Source of the DNA: Lingula anatina
Taxonomy: Eukaryota > Brachiopoda > Lingulata > Lingulida > Lingulidae
Assembly (NCBI RefSeq): GCF_001039355.2
Contig: NW_019775522.1
Span: 168,498 to 230,497, forward strand
Reading direction: 5' to 3'
Length of the DNA: 62,000 nt
Shown: positions 1 to 11,074 of the stretch, piece after piece
Position numbering within the stretch: position 1 is the first letter of the stretch
How the letters are laid out: each line of letters opens with the position of its first letter
Notes under the pieces: model-generated
Database searches by the model: none
The model's input: only the letters and a program-made list of their open reading frames with translations
What the model was told of the DNA's origin: nothing
Program-made: the position numbers and the translations under genes

Positions 1-351
1 GTGTACAAATAACAATAAAGAAACGTAAGTAATAATACAGTGTAGCTGCTAAAACTGCGGGTAAATATATCCGCAGCTACAAAGCTGAATAACTTCTAAC
101 TGAATGCAGCTCGATGGAATTAATCTCCAAAACATCTTTCATAGAATATACTTGTGTGTGCCTTGATACACAGCAGCTAAGACATTCCTTAACCCTGGAC
201 ATCTGTTAACACCTTGTCTTGGTCAACTACTTAAGGTCAAAATGTGCAGACACAAGACCCAAACAAAACGTTGATGTATTACCAAAAAGTTAATAGCACC
301 ACTAAAACAAACCAATTGCTACATAAATACAATTAATTCTCTTAATTGTAA
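1..351. other. No gene seen at the left edge
   Basis: AT-rich sequence with no coding signal. It does not contain the missing 5' part of the VWD exon that resumes abruptly at 352, so the unit-1 breakpoint lies at about 350. Confidence 0.5.
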
Positions 352-465
352 TTTGATGGAGGTCCGAAGACCCGTCTGTCAGCAGTGAAATTCAAGATCT
401 TTTTTTTGTACGTGAAAATTGAGTACAAAAAGACTATAGATCCAAATGGACTGTACAAAATAACG
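352..465 (+). pseudogene. Unit 1, truncated VWD exon 2
   Basis: These 38 codons match the 3' end of exon 2 in units 2 and 3 (motif GPKTRLSAVKFKI, then an EYKK segment and LYKIT). They end in the same phase-0 donor, ACG|GTAAGT. The first 52 codons, including the CEC and GDV/TCDG start of the VWD domain, are absent, and the sequence upstream of 352 is unrelated. No signal exon lies upstream inside the window. Unit 1 is therefore probably a 5'-truncated copy, although its exon 3 is intact. An alternative is that the missing part lies beyond the left edge as a separate exon, but the homology starts mid-exon without an acceptor, which argues against that. Confidence 0.75.
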
Positions 466-487
466 GTAAGTCACTCCTCTGCCCCCC

Positions 488-511
488 CTCTCTCTCTCTC
501 TCTCTCTCTCC
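488..511. repeat. (CT)n microsatellite
   Basis: A dinucleotide run directly after the unit-1 exon 2 donor. Units 2 and 3 carry a CT run at the same intron position (17983 onward and 33440-33465), so it was part of the ancestral unit. Confidence 0.9.
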
Positions 512-570
512 CTCTGTCTGTCAGGCCACTTAATATACTGCGTCCAAAAGTTACTATTCAACTAGGGAGA

Positions 571-1330
571 CATAAATTGGCAATGTTACCGTGACTTTGA
601 ATTTTACATTTGACCTAGTTTCACCATAAACTAAACTTTTAAATAAATTCCGACCCTTATATCTCCAATACTGGCAGAGATACGCCCGAAGTTATTTGAA
701 TAGGTATTCACATATTATCATCAATCTTAAAGTGATCTTGACCTTTTACCTACTTTTCAGCTAACGTCTGTATAATGGAACCGTGGGACAGTTCAGGTTC
801 GAGACCTAAACTTCGCAAATTTTCATCCCTTTTATCTCCAGAACTGGCAGAGATACGCCCATAGTTACAATTGAACTTGATTAGGAAGATAGATACTGAC
901 AATCTAACTGTGACCTTTAAATGTACCGTTGGCCTTCTTTTCACTATTAACTTCGCAACTTTCTATCTCTGATATCCCCAAAATTGGCAAAATTACCCAT
1001 ATAGTTACTATTGAAATTGAATAGGAAGTCATATTCTGGCAATCTTACTGTGACCTTGAAATTTACCTTTGACCTACTTTTCATGATGAACTGCACTTTG
1101 CAAGTTTTCTGGTAGAGATACGCCCATGTTTACTATTGAACTTAAATAGGAAGTAATGTATTGGCAATCTTACACATGAATTTAATCTTTAACCTACTAA
1201 GATGTTCTTGAATTTGACCTTTGACCTTTGACCTACTTTTTCACCATGAATTGCATATGTTATGCCCCTCATATCTACAAATCTTGGAAATCTTTAATAT
1301 CAGGTGCAATGTAGGTTATTTGGAATAGAT
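571..1330. repeat. Degenerate tandem repeat, about five monomers of 120-180 bases
   Basis: The same ordered phrases recur: a TTGGCAATCTTAC-like start, GTGACCTTGAA, TTTGACCTACTTTTCA, then GGCAGAGATACGCCC and TTGAACTTGAATAGGAAG. The monomers are strongly diverged and vary in length. A single further monomer lies at 20140-20240, so the family is dispersed. No coding potential. Confidence 0.8.
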
Positions 1331-1499
1331 TTTTCAACATTTTATGTGGCACATTATTGTCTTGTTTACGATGTATAACAGATAAATAAATAAAGTAATA
1401 GCATGATAAAACTCATTAATTAAATTTTGCAATATCCGGAGGCGGTATCGCGTCTCTGATCCTCTAGTTTATGACTGTGTTATCATGAAAGACTAGTAT

Positions 1500-1565
1500 G
1501 TCCCCAGACAGAATCGAACCCATGCCCCCCTGCTTCGTAGGTAGGCACTCTTACAGCTAGGGGAT
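1500..1565 (-). other. tRNA-like segment, probably a SINE head
   Basis: On the minus strand there is an A-box-like TAGCTGTAAGAGTGCC followed about 30 bases later by a B-box-like GGGTTCGATTC, between short complementary ends (TCCCC and GGGGA). The anticodon arm does not pair convincingly, so I read this as a tRNA-derived repeat or pseudo-tRNA, not a functional tRNA gene. Confidence 0.35.
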
Positions 1566-1679
1566 CCGACAGATGGATATTGTAATGGTTGGACTCAACC
1601 CTTTCCAAAAGTAAACACAGTTGGGTATATGAATAAGTAACCAGAATAAAATGCACTTTTAAACCATGGTACTAGAAAT

Positions 1680-1680
<1 letters not shown>

Positions 1681-1718
<38 letters not shown>

Positions 1719-1724
1719 TGTGTG
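1681..1724. repeat. (GT)n microsatellite
   Basis: A GT run of about 44 bases with one GC interruption near its 3' end. Confidence 0.95.
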
Positions 1725-2124
1725 ATTCATTTACTTTTATTATATAAAATTCACCATTTTTTGCTGCATGAGTAATTTTATTTGTTCGTTTGCTTGTTTG
1801 TTTCTCTGTTCAGTAAGGAGAGTAATGAACAGATTTTGATAGAATTTTAAGGATAGGTCACAAATGGCCCAAGGAAGAAAGGGTTAGATTTCATTAATGA
1901 ATGAATGAATGAATAATTGATTAATTATGTACAGATTTTGATGACATTTTCAGGAGAGGATTAAAGAAAAAAATGATCAGATTTTGGTGCTGATCCATTA
2001 ATTAATTTATGAATTAAAAATTACTTTGTTATTTCTTTTGGAAGAGGTTGTGATATCTGAGTCCTTTTTTAGTTATAGATTTAATGCTTATTATTATGGT
2101 AAGATAACCATATCATCATTGCAG

Positions 2125-2463
2125 TTGGGAAGTGAATTTGCACCTGATCGGCCGATATGGGTTGGTTTTGTAAGCCTTGGTCCCGGTGCTGTAGAAGGAG
2201 TGATCTTCGAGGGGCGTGGTTTTCGGATTTCGGTAATTCTGAAAGATGGCGATTTCTACATTGAGGTTCGTTGCACGTTCCTGCCACCCGTCCTGTTTGA
2301 CATTTGGATACTTGTGGCCCGACATTGTCTCCAGATTCACATTCCTCCGATCTGGGACATAGAAGGGATATGTGGGGATTGGAACGGAGATCCAGGAAAC
2401 GATGTTACGACACTTGTCGCCTGGCCACAGGTGACACCTATACCGTTTAGGGGATTCCCTTAA
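2125..2463 (+). CDS. Unit 1, exon 3: C-terminal half of a VWD domain
   Basis: A strong acceptor (ATCATTGCAG) opens a phase-0 exon of 112 codons plus TAA. It shares the family core: a WVGF/SLGPG segment, FRISVI, a single Cys in VRC, an FDIWI.VARHCLQIHIPP block, and the closing GICGDWNGDPGNDV. That last motif matches the C-terminal GLCGxxNGxxxDD signature of VWD domains, where acidic residues bind calcium. The stop follows RGFP. Because exon 2 of this unit is truncated and no signal exon is present in the window, the exon is intact but may not be expressed. The reading frame has no internal stop, and synonymous-type differences from units 2 and 3 suggest past constraint. Confidence 0.75.
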   Translation: MGSEFAPDRPIWVGFVSLGPGAVEGVIFEGRGFRISVILKDGDFYIEVRCTFLPPVLFDIWILVARHCLQIHIPPIWDIEGICGDWNGDPGNDVTTLVAWPQVTPIPFRGFP

Positions 2464-2531
2464 CAGCAAACCACGCCGATGACGTAAGTGGATTGAAGTT
2501 TATCCGTAACATGTATACAAATTGCTTTAGT

Positions 2532-2532
<1 letters not shown>

Positions 2533-2598
<66 letters not shown>
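2533..2598. repeat. (TC)n(AC)n compound microsatellite
   Basis: A run of about 36 bases of CT followed by about 30 of AC, in the intron after the stop codon. Shorter CT/CA runs sit at the matching place in units 2, 3 and 4. Confidence 0.95.
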
Positions 2599-2601
<3 letters not shown>

Positions 2602-2796
2602 TGGCATCCCCTAGAAAACGTTTTTCCTAGAAACTTATTTCACATCCGACTAATCAGATTTAATACCATTAATTTTGTATCCTGACTTTCACCCTTTTGT
2701 TCTCTTTTACCGGTACATAAATAATTTGTGTGCACCGATCAAAATCATGACAGACGCCAGAAAAAATAATCTTTCTCTTATGTCTCTTTTAACCAG

Positions 2797-2942
2797 GATG
2801 TTACTCGATGATCCATGGCGTGATGACCAAAGAGGATTACCAACAACTCTGTACAAACTGTCTTCTTTCTTCAGTCACTGATGTTCATGTGGAACACGGG
2901 AAGCGCTGGACGACATTTTATGTTTCACAGCCGTTGACATAG
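2797..2942 (+). pseudogene. Unit 1, downstream exon with C8-domain relic
   Basis: The exon follows an acceptor (TTTTAACCAG) and is paired with the GATGAC|GTAAGT donor that lies 21 bases after the stop of exon 3. In the frame that needs one base from the previous exon it reads GCYSMIHGVMTKEDYQQLC, then TNCLL and DVHVEHG, ending at TAG. The spacing Y/F-S-x-x-H-x(5)-E-x-Y-x-x-L-C agrees with the C8 module that follows VWD domains in multidomain proteins. Since exon 3 already ends in TAA and its donor is in phase 2, this exon should be 3' UTR in unit 1. I infer a relic of a VWD-C8 ancestor. Confidence 0.6.
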
Positions 2943-4729
2943 GGTTACTACGGACCATGTCACTTTTAAAACACTATTCCCATGGAATCTTTCTGTCTGT
3001 TGACTAACAGAACTGAGAAAAGCTGATTTTTGACTCACGTCCATGTGAGAGTAGAAAATCGACAAAACGAACGGAATCACGGACAATGCAAAGGAAATTT
3101 GTGGGGGTGCACGCTACTCTTTCGGTTCTACGATAACTGTTCTGTTTTTGTTTGTTTGTTTTTATTTTGATAGTGGTCGAAGTGCAAATTCTTGCATGTG
3201 GGTTTTTGTAAAGAGATTGAATCACATATTTTGCCGTAACAAGTGTATGACATTATTTCGAGGATGTAAACAATTATGGAGAAATCTCCGAACACAAGAC
3301 TGATCATAGCGGAGAAAAACACATTTGGCACTTAAAACAAATGCAATATGTCGCAAAAGAATAAGAGTAATTCTAGTACTTTTTCTAATTTTCACAAGTC
3401 TTGATTGATGGTAAAGTACAGTGGAGACGTGATGCAATAACAATTGCTTCGAAATGTATTTGTATTTTTAATTTTTGATTTATATTTCTCTTCAATTCGT
3501 TTCGCCGTGCTTGTGGCTTTAAAATCGTTATTAAATGATATCATAGAAATCAAATATCTGTAGTTTGTTTTAATTATGTTTAAGGGTATTCCGTTTTTTT
3601 GGTCAAGGAAGGGCTAGGATACAACATTATGTTAGATCTTAGCGGAGGGGAGGAGGGGGTCACAAGTATGAAATATTACAAACAGACGGCAGGAATAATA
3701 CCACAATTTGACGGGAAAATGCTTCTTTTTTAATTTCTCTTTTAAAGGTGCAAGAAGAGGTATCTCAGAAGCTGAGGGCAGGGCACGTGCCCACTGCCCC
3801 TGCCTGACGATGTTTTTATAAGTAATTAATAAATTCAACGGTACGCAGCTATTTAAGGGCTAATACCAAAATCAAATGAAAAAAATGTTCAAGTGCAAAA
3901 AGTAAAAATAAATTAAGCTTCATTTTAAGGTATACCTTTGAAATCATCCAAAAGAAGAAAATCTCAGTAAAAAAATACAAAATAAATAAATATATAAATA
4001 ATGATAACAATAATAATAAACGAGAACAATATAACCTAACTCACCCCTCCCCATTTACTACTCAGATGCAAGTGCATGAGGTCAAGTGAGTTCTTGATTC
4101 ACAGGAGAGAATGGCGTTTTTTGAATAATTTTAATCGACCATGATTCATATTGTAAAATGCTTTCCTTGACATGGAGCCTGGAGGAAAAGTGTGCGTGTG
4201 GGGGGTGAAATGTAGATGACAGGTACTGTACAGTGTCGCCGGAGTCTAGCCTTACCATAAGGCCGCAGGAACTTCCTGCCCTACACGGCAGGACCGGGCA
4301 ATATAGCCTGCATGATGATTGCAAGGTAGGAAAATAAGCATGCAATGCTGATAGGTCGCCCAAATTTGTCGGTCCAAGGAACTCAAACTACTCCTCAATG
4401 ACCTCATGCCAGTTTTTTTATTACGCAAAGAGATTGCTATGGACACGAGCAAACTAACGGGTTAAGTTGTATCAGCCACAACGGAAGACTAGAGTGAAAA
4501 CAGATCGAATAAAAGAACCAGTCATAATTTAAAAAAAATTGATCTCTTGAATCCAGTTGAATCATTTTAAAGAGTCACGACCAACACTTACATAGCTAAA
4601 ATTAATAATTTAAAAAAGTTAACACATAAAGTAAATAGCGATGTCTCAAATTGTTTCTTGTGGCATATGGTACTTGTTTAAAAGCCAGACGCATGCCTTC
4701 CCTCTATGTAATTTCGTTGTTTTTTATTT
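2943..4729. other. Duplicated 3' flank of unit 1
   Basis: No gene. The stretch is paralogous, in order, to about 22160-23460, 35270-36480 and 38400-40560. It includes the conserved 12-base palindrome GGGCACGTGCCC at 3781-3792. Open frames here are not conserved between the copies. Confidence 0.7.
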
Positions 4730-4850
4730 TTCACACTTCTCCAGTCAGATATTTTATGTGAGATCTGAGTTTTTTGAAAAAAGAACGCATTTTACCTGGG
4801 TATACCTTTAAAACTAAAATATTCCATATTAAATATCAAGCCTGTATATT
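4730..4850. mobile_element. Tc1/mariner end fragment
   Basis: This segment is the approximate reverse complement of 5858-5980, the left end of the Tc1-like element. The sister unit at 40500-41780 lacks it. It is a solitary terminal piece without transposase. Confidence 0.6.
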
Positions 4851-5001
4851 CCGGAACATAAATGAGCCCCAACTTGTACTAGCAGTTTCTGAAAAGTAAA
4901 CAACATAAACATATCATTATTCGCACAAGCATTCATACATGAGCACGTAATCGTAAACATACTAACATAAAATAACAGACACACACGCATGTTCACTGTA
5001 G

Positions 5002-5033
<32 letters not shown>
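5002..5033. repeat. (CA)n microsatellite
   Basis: About 16 CA units, followed by shorter ACACACTAACAC variants. Confidence 0.95.
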
Positions 5034-5036
<3 letters not shown>

Positions 5037-5144
5037 CACACTAACACACACATACATGTACTTGCATTGTAACAAAAAAAAAGAAAATAATCTGTGCAAT
5101 TTCGTAATGGGTGACAGGTATCATTTTTGTCAAAAACACTACAT

Positions 5145-5235
5145 CACGTAGCAGGGATTGCTGGGCCAGTGGTAACGTCCTTGGCACCCAAACACGGCTG
5201 AGTCATTCCCATTCAGTCCCCTTTGTTTCTTTCAT
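5145..5235 (+). mobile_element. tRNA-derived SINE-like repeat, copy 1
   Basis: It has an A-box-like GGCCAGTGGTAACGTCC and a decayed B box. The paralogue at 42170-42265 keeps a better B box (GGTTCGATTC). Both are followed by a T-rich then ATT-rich tail, so the insertion predates the duplication of the units. Confidence 0.5.
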
Positions 5236-5339
5236 TTTTAAATTATAATTATTATCATTGTTATTATTATTATTGATGTGACGGGTATCGTCTGGTAAAA
5301 TTTGTATTGTAAATGGTAACCGGGGGGTGGGCAGAAACG

Positions 5340-5863
5340 TTAAATATTACTCAGAAAAAAAAATACTTGAAATGCCTCGAGTGAAGAGGAGAAACCATTG
5401 GCATTAACATTTGCTACAATTTCTGTCAGATAGTTGCAGTGTCTGTAAGGCTGTAATCGGGGCATTCTGCTCTGTAAACCTGACATCATTCTTCCTGATG
5501 ACAGTATGCTGACAGAGGACACTGAAACACTGCCATCTATCGTCATTCTATATGTACTAGTAAGGAGTTAAATGGTAGGTTTTAGATGAGGTTATCCCAC
5601 GTACAATGTGTGCATGTATTTACGCCTTACACCATGCAATACAGGGAAACAAGACAAGCATGTATACTGTATTATTTGTTTGAGAAATTATAGTTATGGC
5701 AGAGTTTATTGCATTCTTATGAATTATGGTGTAATAGTGGCCTCAAACCCAATTTTGTCAGCTTGCTGAATTATTTATGGAAAGTTGCTTCATTCTAATG
5801 CTCAGCAGTTCTGTAAAAATCAAGGTTTATTGGTGAGTCCTTTTACGAAATTATTTTGATATA
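5340..5863. other. Unit flank, no gene
   Basis: This paralogous block is also found at 24600-24855 continuing at 27387-27655, and at 43540-44035. The sister at 24855 is split by the LTR retrotransposon and the sister at 43537 by the TA transposon, which makes this copy the empty site for both. Confidence 0.7.
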
Positions 5864-5971
5864 CAGACTTGACATTTAATATGGAATATTTCGGTTTCGA
5901 AGGTATGCCTAGATAAAAATGCGTTTTTTTTTTCAAAAAACCCCGATCTCATATGAAATATGTGAATGTAG

Positions 5972-6488
5972 AAGTGTGTAGTCAGGTGTGTCGCTAGCAA
6001 TTAACTAAATACCATGTTTGTTGCGCTGCTGCATTATGTAATATGCAGTGATTTAATTGGGCAGTGCTCCTTTGGACAGGTCAAAGCTTGGCTTTGGCAA
6101 AGCATGGTTCTGTCAATAAAGTATCCATATGTGGGCAACTACTGCATAGAAGAATTAAAAATTTTGCATGCAAGTGGTCGGGTTTGCAGTGTGTAAAATG
6201 AGCTGTGCAGTGCTTTACAAATTTGTTAATCAGTGGCAGAATGGCGCGAAAAAGACAGGCATAGCCAGACAGATAATTGTGCCAAACGAAACGGTCCGCA
6301 CAGTTTTATAGAGTTATGCCCAGACTGATGTACCTACACAGATGTCACAACCAATGTATTGAAATCTTACCACCAGGGTTCAGGACCCACTGTCTTTCGG
6401 GTTATGCTGTGGCAACTATTACATAATGCAGCAGCGCAACAAACATGGTATTTAGTTAATTGCTAGCGACACACCTGACTACACACTT
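5972..6488. mobile_element. Palindromic element with 71-base terminal inverted repeats
   Basis: Bases 5972-6042 and 6418-6488 are, by eye, perfect reverse complements, beginning AAGTGTGTAGTCAGG and ending CCTGACTACACACTT. The 375-base interior has no transposase frame I recognise. Part of it (near 6270-6330) recurs at 41985-42050. The perfect arms imply a recent insertion or gene conversion between the arms. Confidence 0.8.
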
Positions 6489-6502
6489 GGCTATCATTTG
6501 AT

Positions 6503-6830
6503 ATGGGGCATCTTAGGAACAATTTTAGGTTGCACGGTGAGATTGCCGGTTCACACAGATCACTTTTAATAGCAGATTACTTACAGAACCAAGGGAATGA
6601 ACAGTTACCTTGGTCATCAAAATCGCTATATTTGAACCACATGGACATTATGTGGGTAGGCCATTACTCACCAAATCAATGGCCTACGTGTCCTACAATA
6701 AAACTGGACCAAATTGGACAGACTTTGACCAATGCCTGGAATGTTATTCCAGATTGAACTTTAAAAACCTATCCCAAGGAATGCCTTGCCACTTGTCAGC
6801 CCTGGTAGCAGCCAGAAGATGTCAGGCGTA
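6503..6830 (+). pseudogene. Tc1-type transposase C-terminus, broken
   Basis: The fragment DYLQNQGNEQLPWSSKSLYL resembles the Tc1 pattern in which the LPWP..SPDLNPIEH catalytic block precedes a run ending in W..IP and MP.R...V. Here the aspartate and asparagine of the SPDLNP motif are replaced (SLYLNH), so the catalytic site is lost. A frame change follows at about 6757, and the tail (QGMPCHLSALVAARRCQA) continues the match in another frame. Confidence 0.65.
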
Positions 6831-7154
6831 ACAGCGTTCATTACTGTGACTAGACGCTGACATGAGGATCCTTTGTGGAGCGTGTAACTCTTTTACAGAC
6901 AAAAACTTGGAAAATATGGAGGTTCAAAATATCTCTTTGGTTGTCGTATGACATAGAATAGGCAATGTGTTTTTGTTTGCTTGTCTGGCGAATTCCATTA
7001 ATGAACTGATGTCACAATGACATCAAAGAGATAATAAAAAGTTTTTGAAACACGATTTTAATCCTTATTTTCTTTTATCAGTCATCAAAATAGGAAAAAA
7101 ACTGATGAAAAATGAATTGGAAAAAAATATTCCATATTAAATGTCAAGTCTGTA

Positions 7155-8449
7155 TTACATCTCTCAAAATGATATGAACGTCCAGTGAAACATTTAAAGA
7201 ATTTACCACGAGAAGACAGTCAATTTCTGACAAACTGCTACCTGTTTCACAGATATTATACATCAAACAATATAAGAGCAGCATATTACACCAGCACGAA
7301 GCTGCTGATGAATTTTCTCACTGACCACAAATAGGTTAACCCGGTAACAGGTTGCTCATATGGCTCAATACGACTCTGATCTGTTCCATTGCATCTACAT
7401 TTGTATGCCGTATACAACAAAGAATTCTTTACGATAACAGAGGAAATACTCATGAAATGAAATGAAATGCTAAATGACTACAAGGGTATCTAGGCAGAGC
7501 AAGTTTGACGTGACTCGCATACACGGAGATTTTATTTGTTCTTCTGTATGATAAAAGACTAGTACTGTGATTAATGAAAGCGATGACAATGAAGAAACTC
7601 TTGTGAGAATTAAAGTTATGACGGCCGAAGATAATACTGATATTACGAGACATTGTGGAACTATCATATGATGTTGAAAAATGTCCTGACCATTAAATAA
7701 GTTACAGAAATAATGCCGTCCACAAGTACCTACCATGTATAAGGCAAGCAAGGTAAAACAAGTTATGGCAATTTGTGTTTGATAAATATGCACTGTCTCA
7801 TATATGGGATTGCAAATTACTGATGACAATGTGCTGTGGATAGGAACGTAATAGATGAAGATGCTGGTGTCGACCAGGAGACTGAAATGTGGATTGAAAA
7901 TGAAACGCTCACTGGAGGTAAGGCTAAGAGAAAATGGTTGAACACAAGAATGGATGTACTTTTTAAAACTAGAATTGGCGATACTAATGCGATACCCCCA
8001 AAAGTAGTAAGTACAGATAGATAGATTGATAGATTGATAGATAGATAGACAGATAGACAGATAAAAATATATTATTTGGTTGTTTCCAAATAGAGTGAAA
8101 TAAGAGTCAGTTGATTGTGGTGAAAAAAATAAAAAAGTAGAAAAATTAAAAAAAAACTACGTAAATATTAAAAGAGGCAACTGGCATTGTAAAATGCCAC
8201 TTCAGTGACCTAGGAATGACACATTTTTGTCAATGAACCAAATGGCAGTGATCGTAAATATTCAGTTTTATTCTGGCGTACATTTCGGAGTGATATAATG
8301 CTTACAAAACTATTTCAATGATAAATGAAATGGGATTTCTATAACTTTTTATCAATAACTTACTAAAAAGCAGCGCTTTATTTGCTGTACGATGTTTTTA
8401 ATCTTGAAATTAGATAGCTTATCAGATATTTGGATTATCTTACACCATA
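7155..8449. other. Duplicated unit flank with GATA microsatellite
   Basis: No gene. It is paralogous to 27655-28150 and 44035-45400. A GATA/GACA run at 8008-8063 has its counterpart at 45020-45055. The small open frames at 7450-8024 are not preserved in the copies. Confidence 0.65.
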
Positions 8450-9303
8450 CCCAGCAGGCATAGTTGCGTTGGATCAACGTTGAAAACAGGTTGATACGTT
8501 GAATTGCCGTTGATCTACCTAAATTCAACTTAAAATCAACGTTGATCCAGCCACGTCAAAACACCGTCATAATGTGACGTTGAATCAACGTTGTATTTTG
8601 GTCATTGACACAACCTTGCAGACATGGATTGTAATTGAAAATATTAATTATTGAATACGTGATACTTTGTTTATCAACTGGATACTGTAACTAACTCTAT
8701 CGAAATAATAAAAAAAGTGTTTTTAAGTAAAAGTGACCGTTGTTTTGTGTCTCATATGGGACCCTAAAATAATCAAACACAGTTAGCAATCTGTGCAGTA
8801 AATATTTTTAATAACATGCTTGTGACATCAATTGCACCTCTACATTGGGTTTGGGTGATATATGTAAGAAAATAACTATATATATTAATCTAAGCCTTGG
8901 AAATTTTAACTTAAAGGCCATACATATATACCCTACATATATTTAGCCATCAAACATGTCCTACTGCTAAACACATCCAGGCTAAAAGAGTGTACCATGC
9001 TTAGGTGCAAAACATGCTTAGGAGCTAAATGCTTAGGAGCTAAAATCAGACAAAGCAGCCACTTGGATGTTTTTAGAGTGTACGTTATAATTGTGTACCT
9101 GTGTTATGTACCAAAAATAAAAAAAAACATTTCAGGTCATTTTAATATCTTTTCATGTAAGAATGTTGTCTAACAACTGGGGTTGATATAATGTTGTTAT
9201 CTGACGTTGACACAACTTTCAAATCCAATGTTTATCCAACGTATTATCATTGTTATGGTTCAACGTTGGTTCAACGTTAAAACAACATAATTTGCCCGCT
9301 GGG
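8450..9303. mobile_element. Non-autonomous DNA transposon with CCCAGC ends and GTTGA-rich subterminal repeats
   Basis: The left end CCCAGCAGGCATA and the right end TTTGCCCGCTGGG are imperfect inverted repeats. Both subterminal regions are packed with CAACGTTGA-type motifs in either orientation, while the 500-base centre is unrelated and AT-rich. No open frame codes for a transposase. The sister flank near 45430 joins the bordering sequences more closely, which supports an insertion, but the target duplication is unclear. Confidence 0.65.
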
Positions 9304-9550
9304 AGCAAACTTCAAGCCAACAGATAAATGGCATTCTTCCAAGCACTTATCCACAAATGTGAAAGGACAACTTCTGTTAGTACAATAACAAATTATGACA
9401 CGTAATAAACCCTTGCTAAGCTACCACTTAGCGATCATAATCTCCACATTGAAATTGGGCGGCACACCATTTTATATTCCAATGCCTAATGTACAAAAAT
9501 GACGAGACACATTTTTATTATATACAGATACATCTGTGTCTAAACATATA

Positions 9551-9612
9551 GCCGTCACCTGCGTCTGCCATCGCTGTCGTCGCCGTTGCTGTCGCCGTCG
9601 CCGTCACCGTGC
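9551..9612. repeat. GTCGCC-type hexanucleotide repeat
   Basis: An imperfect run of GTC/GCC triplets (TGTCGTCGCCGTTGCTGTCG and onward) in otherwise AT-rich DNA. No exon features flank it. Confidence 0.8.
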
Positions 9613-10099
9613 ACTTTCACCGATAACACGATAAGTGGTAAACCGTTTTACATGATGGCTTGAAACTTACAGAACTGATGAATATTCATTAAACGCATGT
9701 CAAGTTCGAAAATCAGCGTATGATCGGGCCATTTTTTTTTTTAAAGTTATGATGTTTTTTCACTTTTTTTAACATATATATGCAACACTGATAACACATT
9801 TCAAGGAGAGCCAATTAGCCTGTTGTCTTGCAATTCACGTAGGATTGATCAGTCTGACCAATATACAGATCAAATTTGAAAAAAAAAAGCTTGATCAGTT
9901 CAGTTTTGATAAAGTTATACCTTTTTGGAATATACATATATGTGGTTTTTCCTCAGATTTGATTCTTCTAAGGCATGTTAACAGTCTCGTCATTGAATTC
10001 GTAGTGTATTTTCTGCATCCTAACAATGTTAGTTGATTAGAAAAATGATGGTAAAGTTGATATCATGTATCGTGTAATTAAGTGTCAAAAATGGAAATA

Positions 10100-10450
10100 T
10101 ACTAATATCATTGCAGTTAGTCAGATTCAATCATTCACTATGTCCAGACTCTCAGAATGGGTCAAATTGGACATTTGAAATTGTTCCATCGACTTTTTTC
10201 TATCCCAACAATTTTCTTAGGTAATCATACAGAATAACAGGAAATTGATTATTCTGGTTTATGTAAAAAGGTGCATTTTTAAGATATGACTCTGAATTTC
10301 CATGGGCTTAAAGACTTCTGTTAGTCACATTTTCTGAATATCCATGAAACTTTAATTTTATTATTAAAATCGATGGTCATCAGCATGATGTAATATTGCA
10401 TCAAAATTCTAGAAAACCCAATTTTGGGCACTGTTTTTATAGTGACCATT
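10100..10450. repeat. Single monomer of the ~350-base satellite
   Basis: The ordered phrases (TTTTTAAG, CATGGGCTTAAAGA, AGTCACATTTTCTGAATAT, TGTAATATTGCATCA, GGGCACTG) match the tandem monomers at 16450-17420. No reading frame is conserved between the copies. Confidence 0.7.
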
Positions 10451-10619
10451 AAAAAACACGTTACTCTTCACAAACATGGCGTAACTTATGGACCTTTGAA
10501 GAATAATACTACCCAAACCCGATCTTCCCAGCTTCCTGTATTATTCGAAGCAGTTACAATTTCCTACGAGGTATTTCCGAAGAAAAAAACGAAGTGTGAC
10601 TTACTTATCACTAAACATC

Positions 10620-10967
10620 AGGGCCCGGGGTCAAGGACGTTTAGCACTTAATTCTCTAAACACTGGTTAACTAAACGCCGGGTAAAACAGTCGTTTAGTT
10701 AACGGACGTTTTATTTAATTAACCAGTGTTTGGTTGCTATGAACAACTAATCCAGACCATATTTGGAAGTAAAATTTCCCAGAATGCAATGGGTTTCTAT
10801 AAACAAAATAAAATACCCATAGTTAATCCATTGTTCATTTGTGCTTTCTGCTATTCTATAATGTAATTTGGAAGTGTCAACAATATCTGAGAAAACAAAG
10901 AGATGATTAAGATTGATTTAGATTATTTAGATTGCCAAAGTATGTTTATGTACTTATTTTCAAAAAA

Positions 10968-11016
<49 letters not shown>

Positions 11017-11023
11017 AAAAACG

Positions 11024-11074
<51 letters not shown>

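Larger units (their letters stand above)
5864..7152 (+). mobile_element. Decayed Tc1/mariner-superfamily transposon
   Basis: The ends are inverted repeats of at least 28 bases, starting CAGACTTGACATTT and ending AAATGTCAAGTCTG, flanked by TA on each side. The sister flank at about 27655 (TTTGATATATTACATC) is uninterrupted and gives the empty site with a single TA. The interior near 6540-6830 carries the C-terminal part of a Tc1-type transposase on the plus strand. It is not one continuous reading frame, so the element is inactive. A second palindromic element (5972-6488) sits in its left half. Confidence 0.85.

Noticed and set aside
1500-1565. Possible tRNA gene
   Set aside because: A and B boxes are present but the anticodon and acceptor stems do not pair well enough. 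Kept only as a tRNA-like repeat.
2081-2469. Minus-strand frames over the VWD exons
   Set aside because: They are antisense shadows of the conserved exon and recur wherever exon 3 recurs.
7998-8063. CRISPR-like short repeats
   Set aside because: A GATA/GACA microsatellite in a eukaryotic genome. No spacer structure anywhere in the window.
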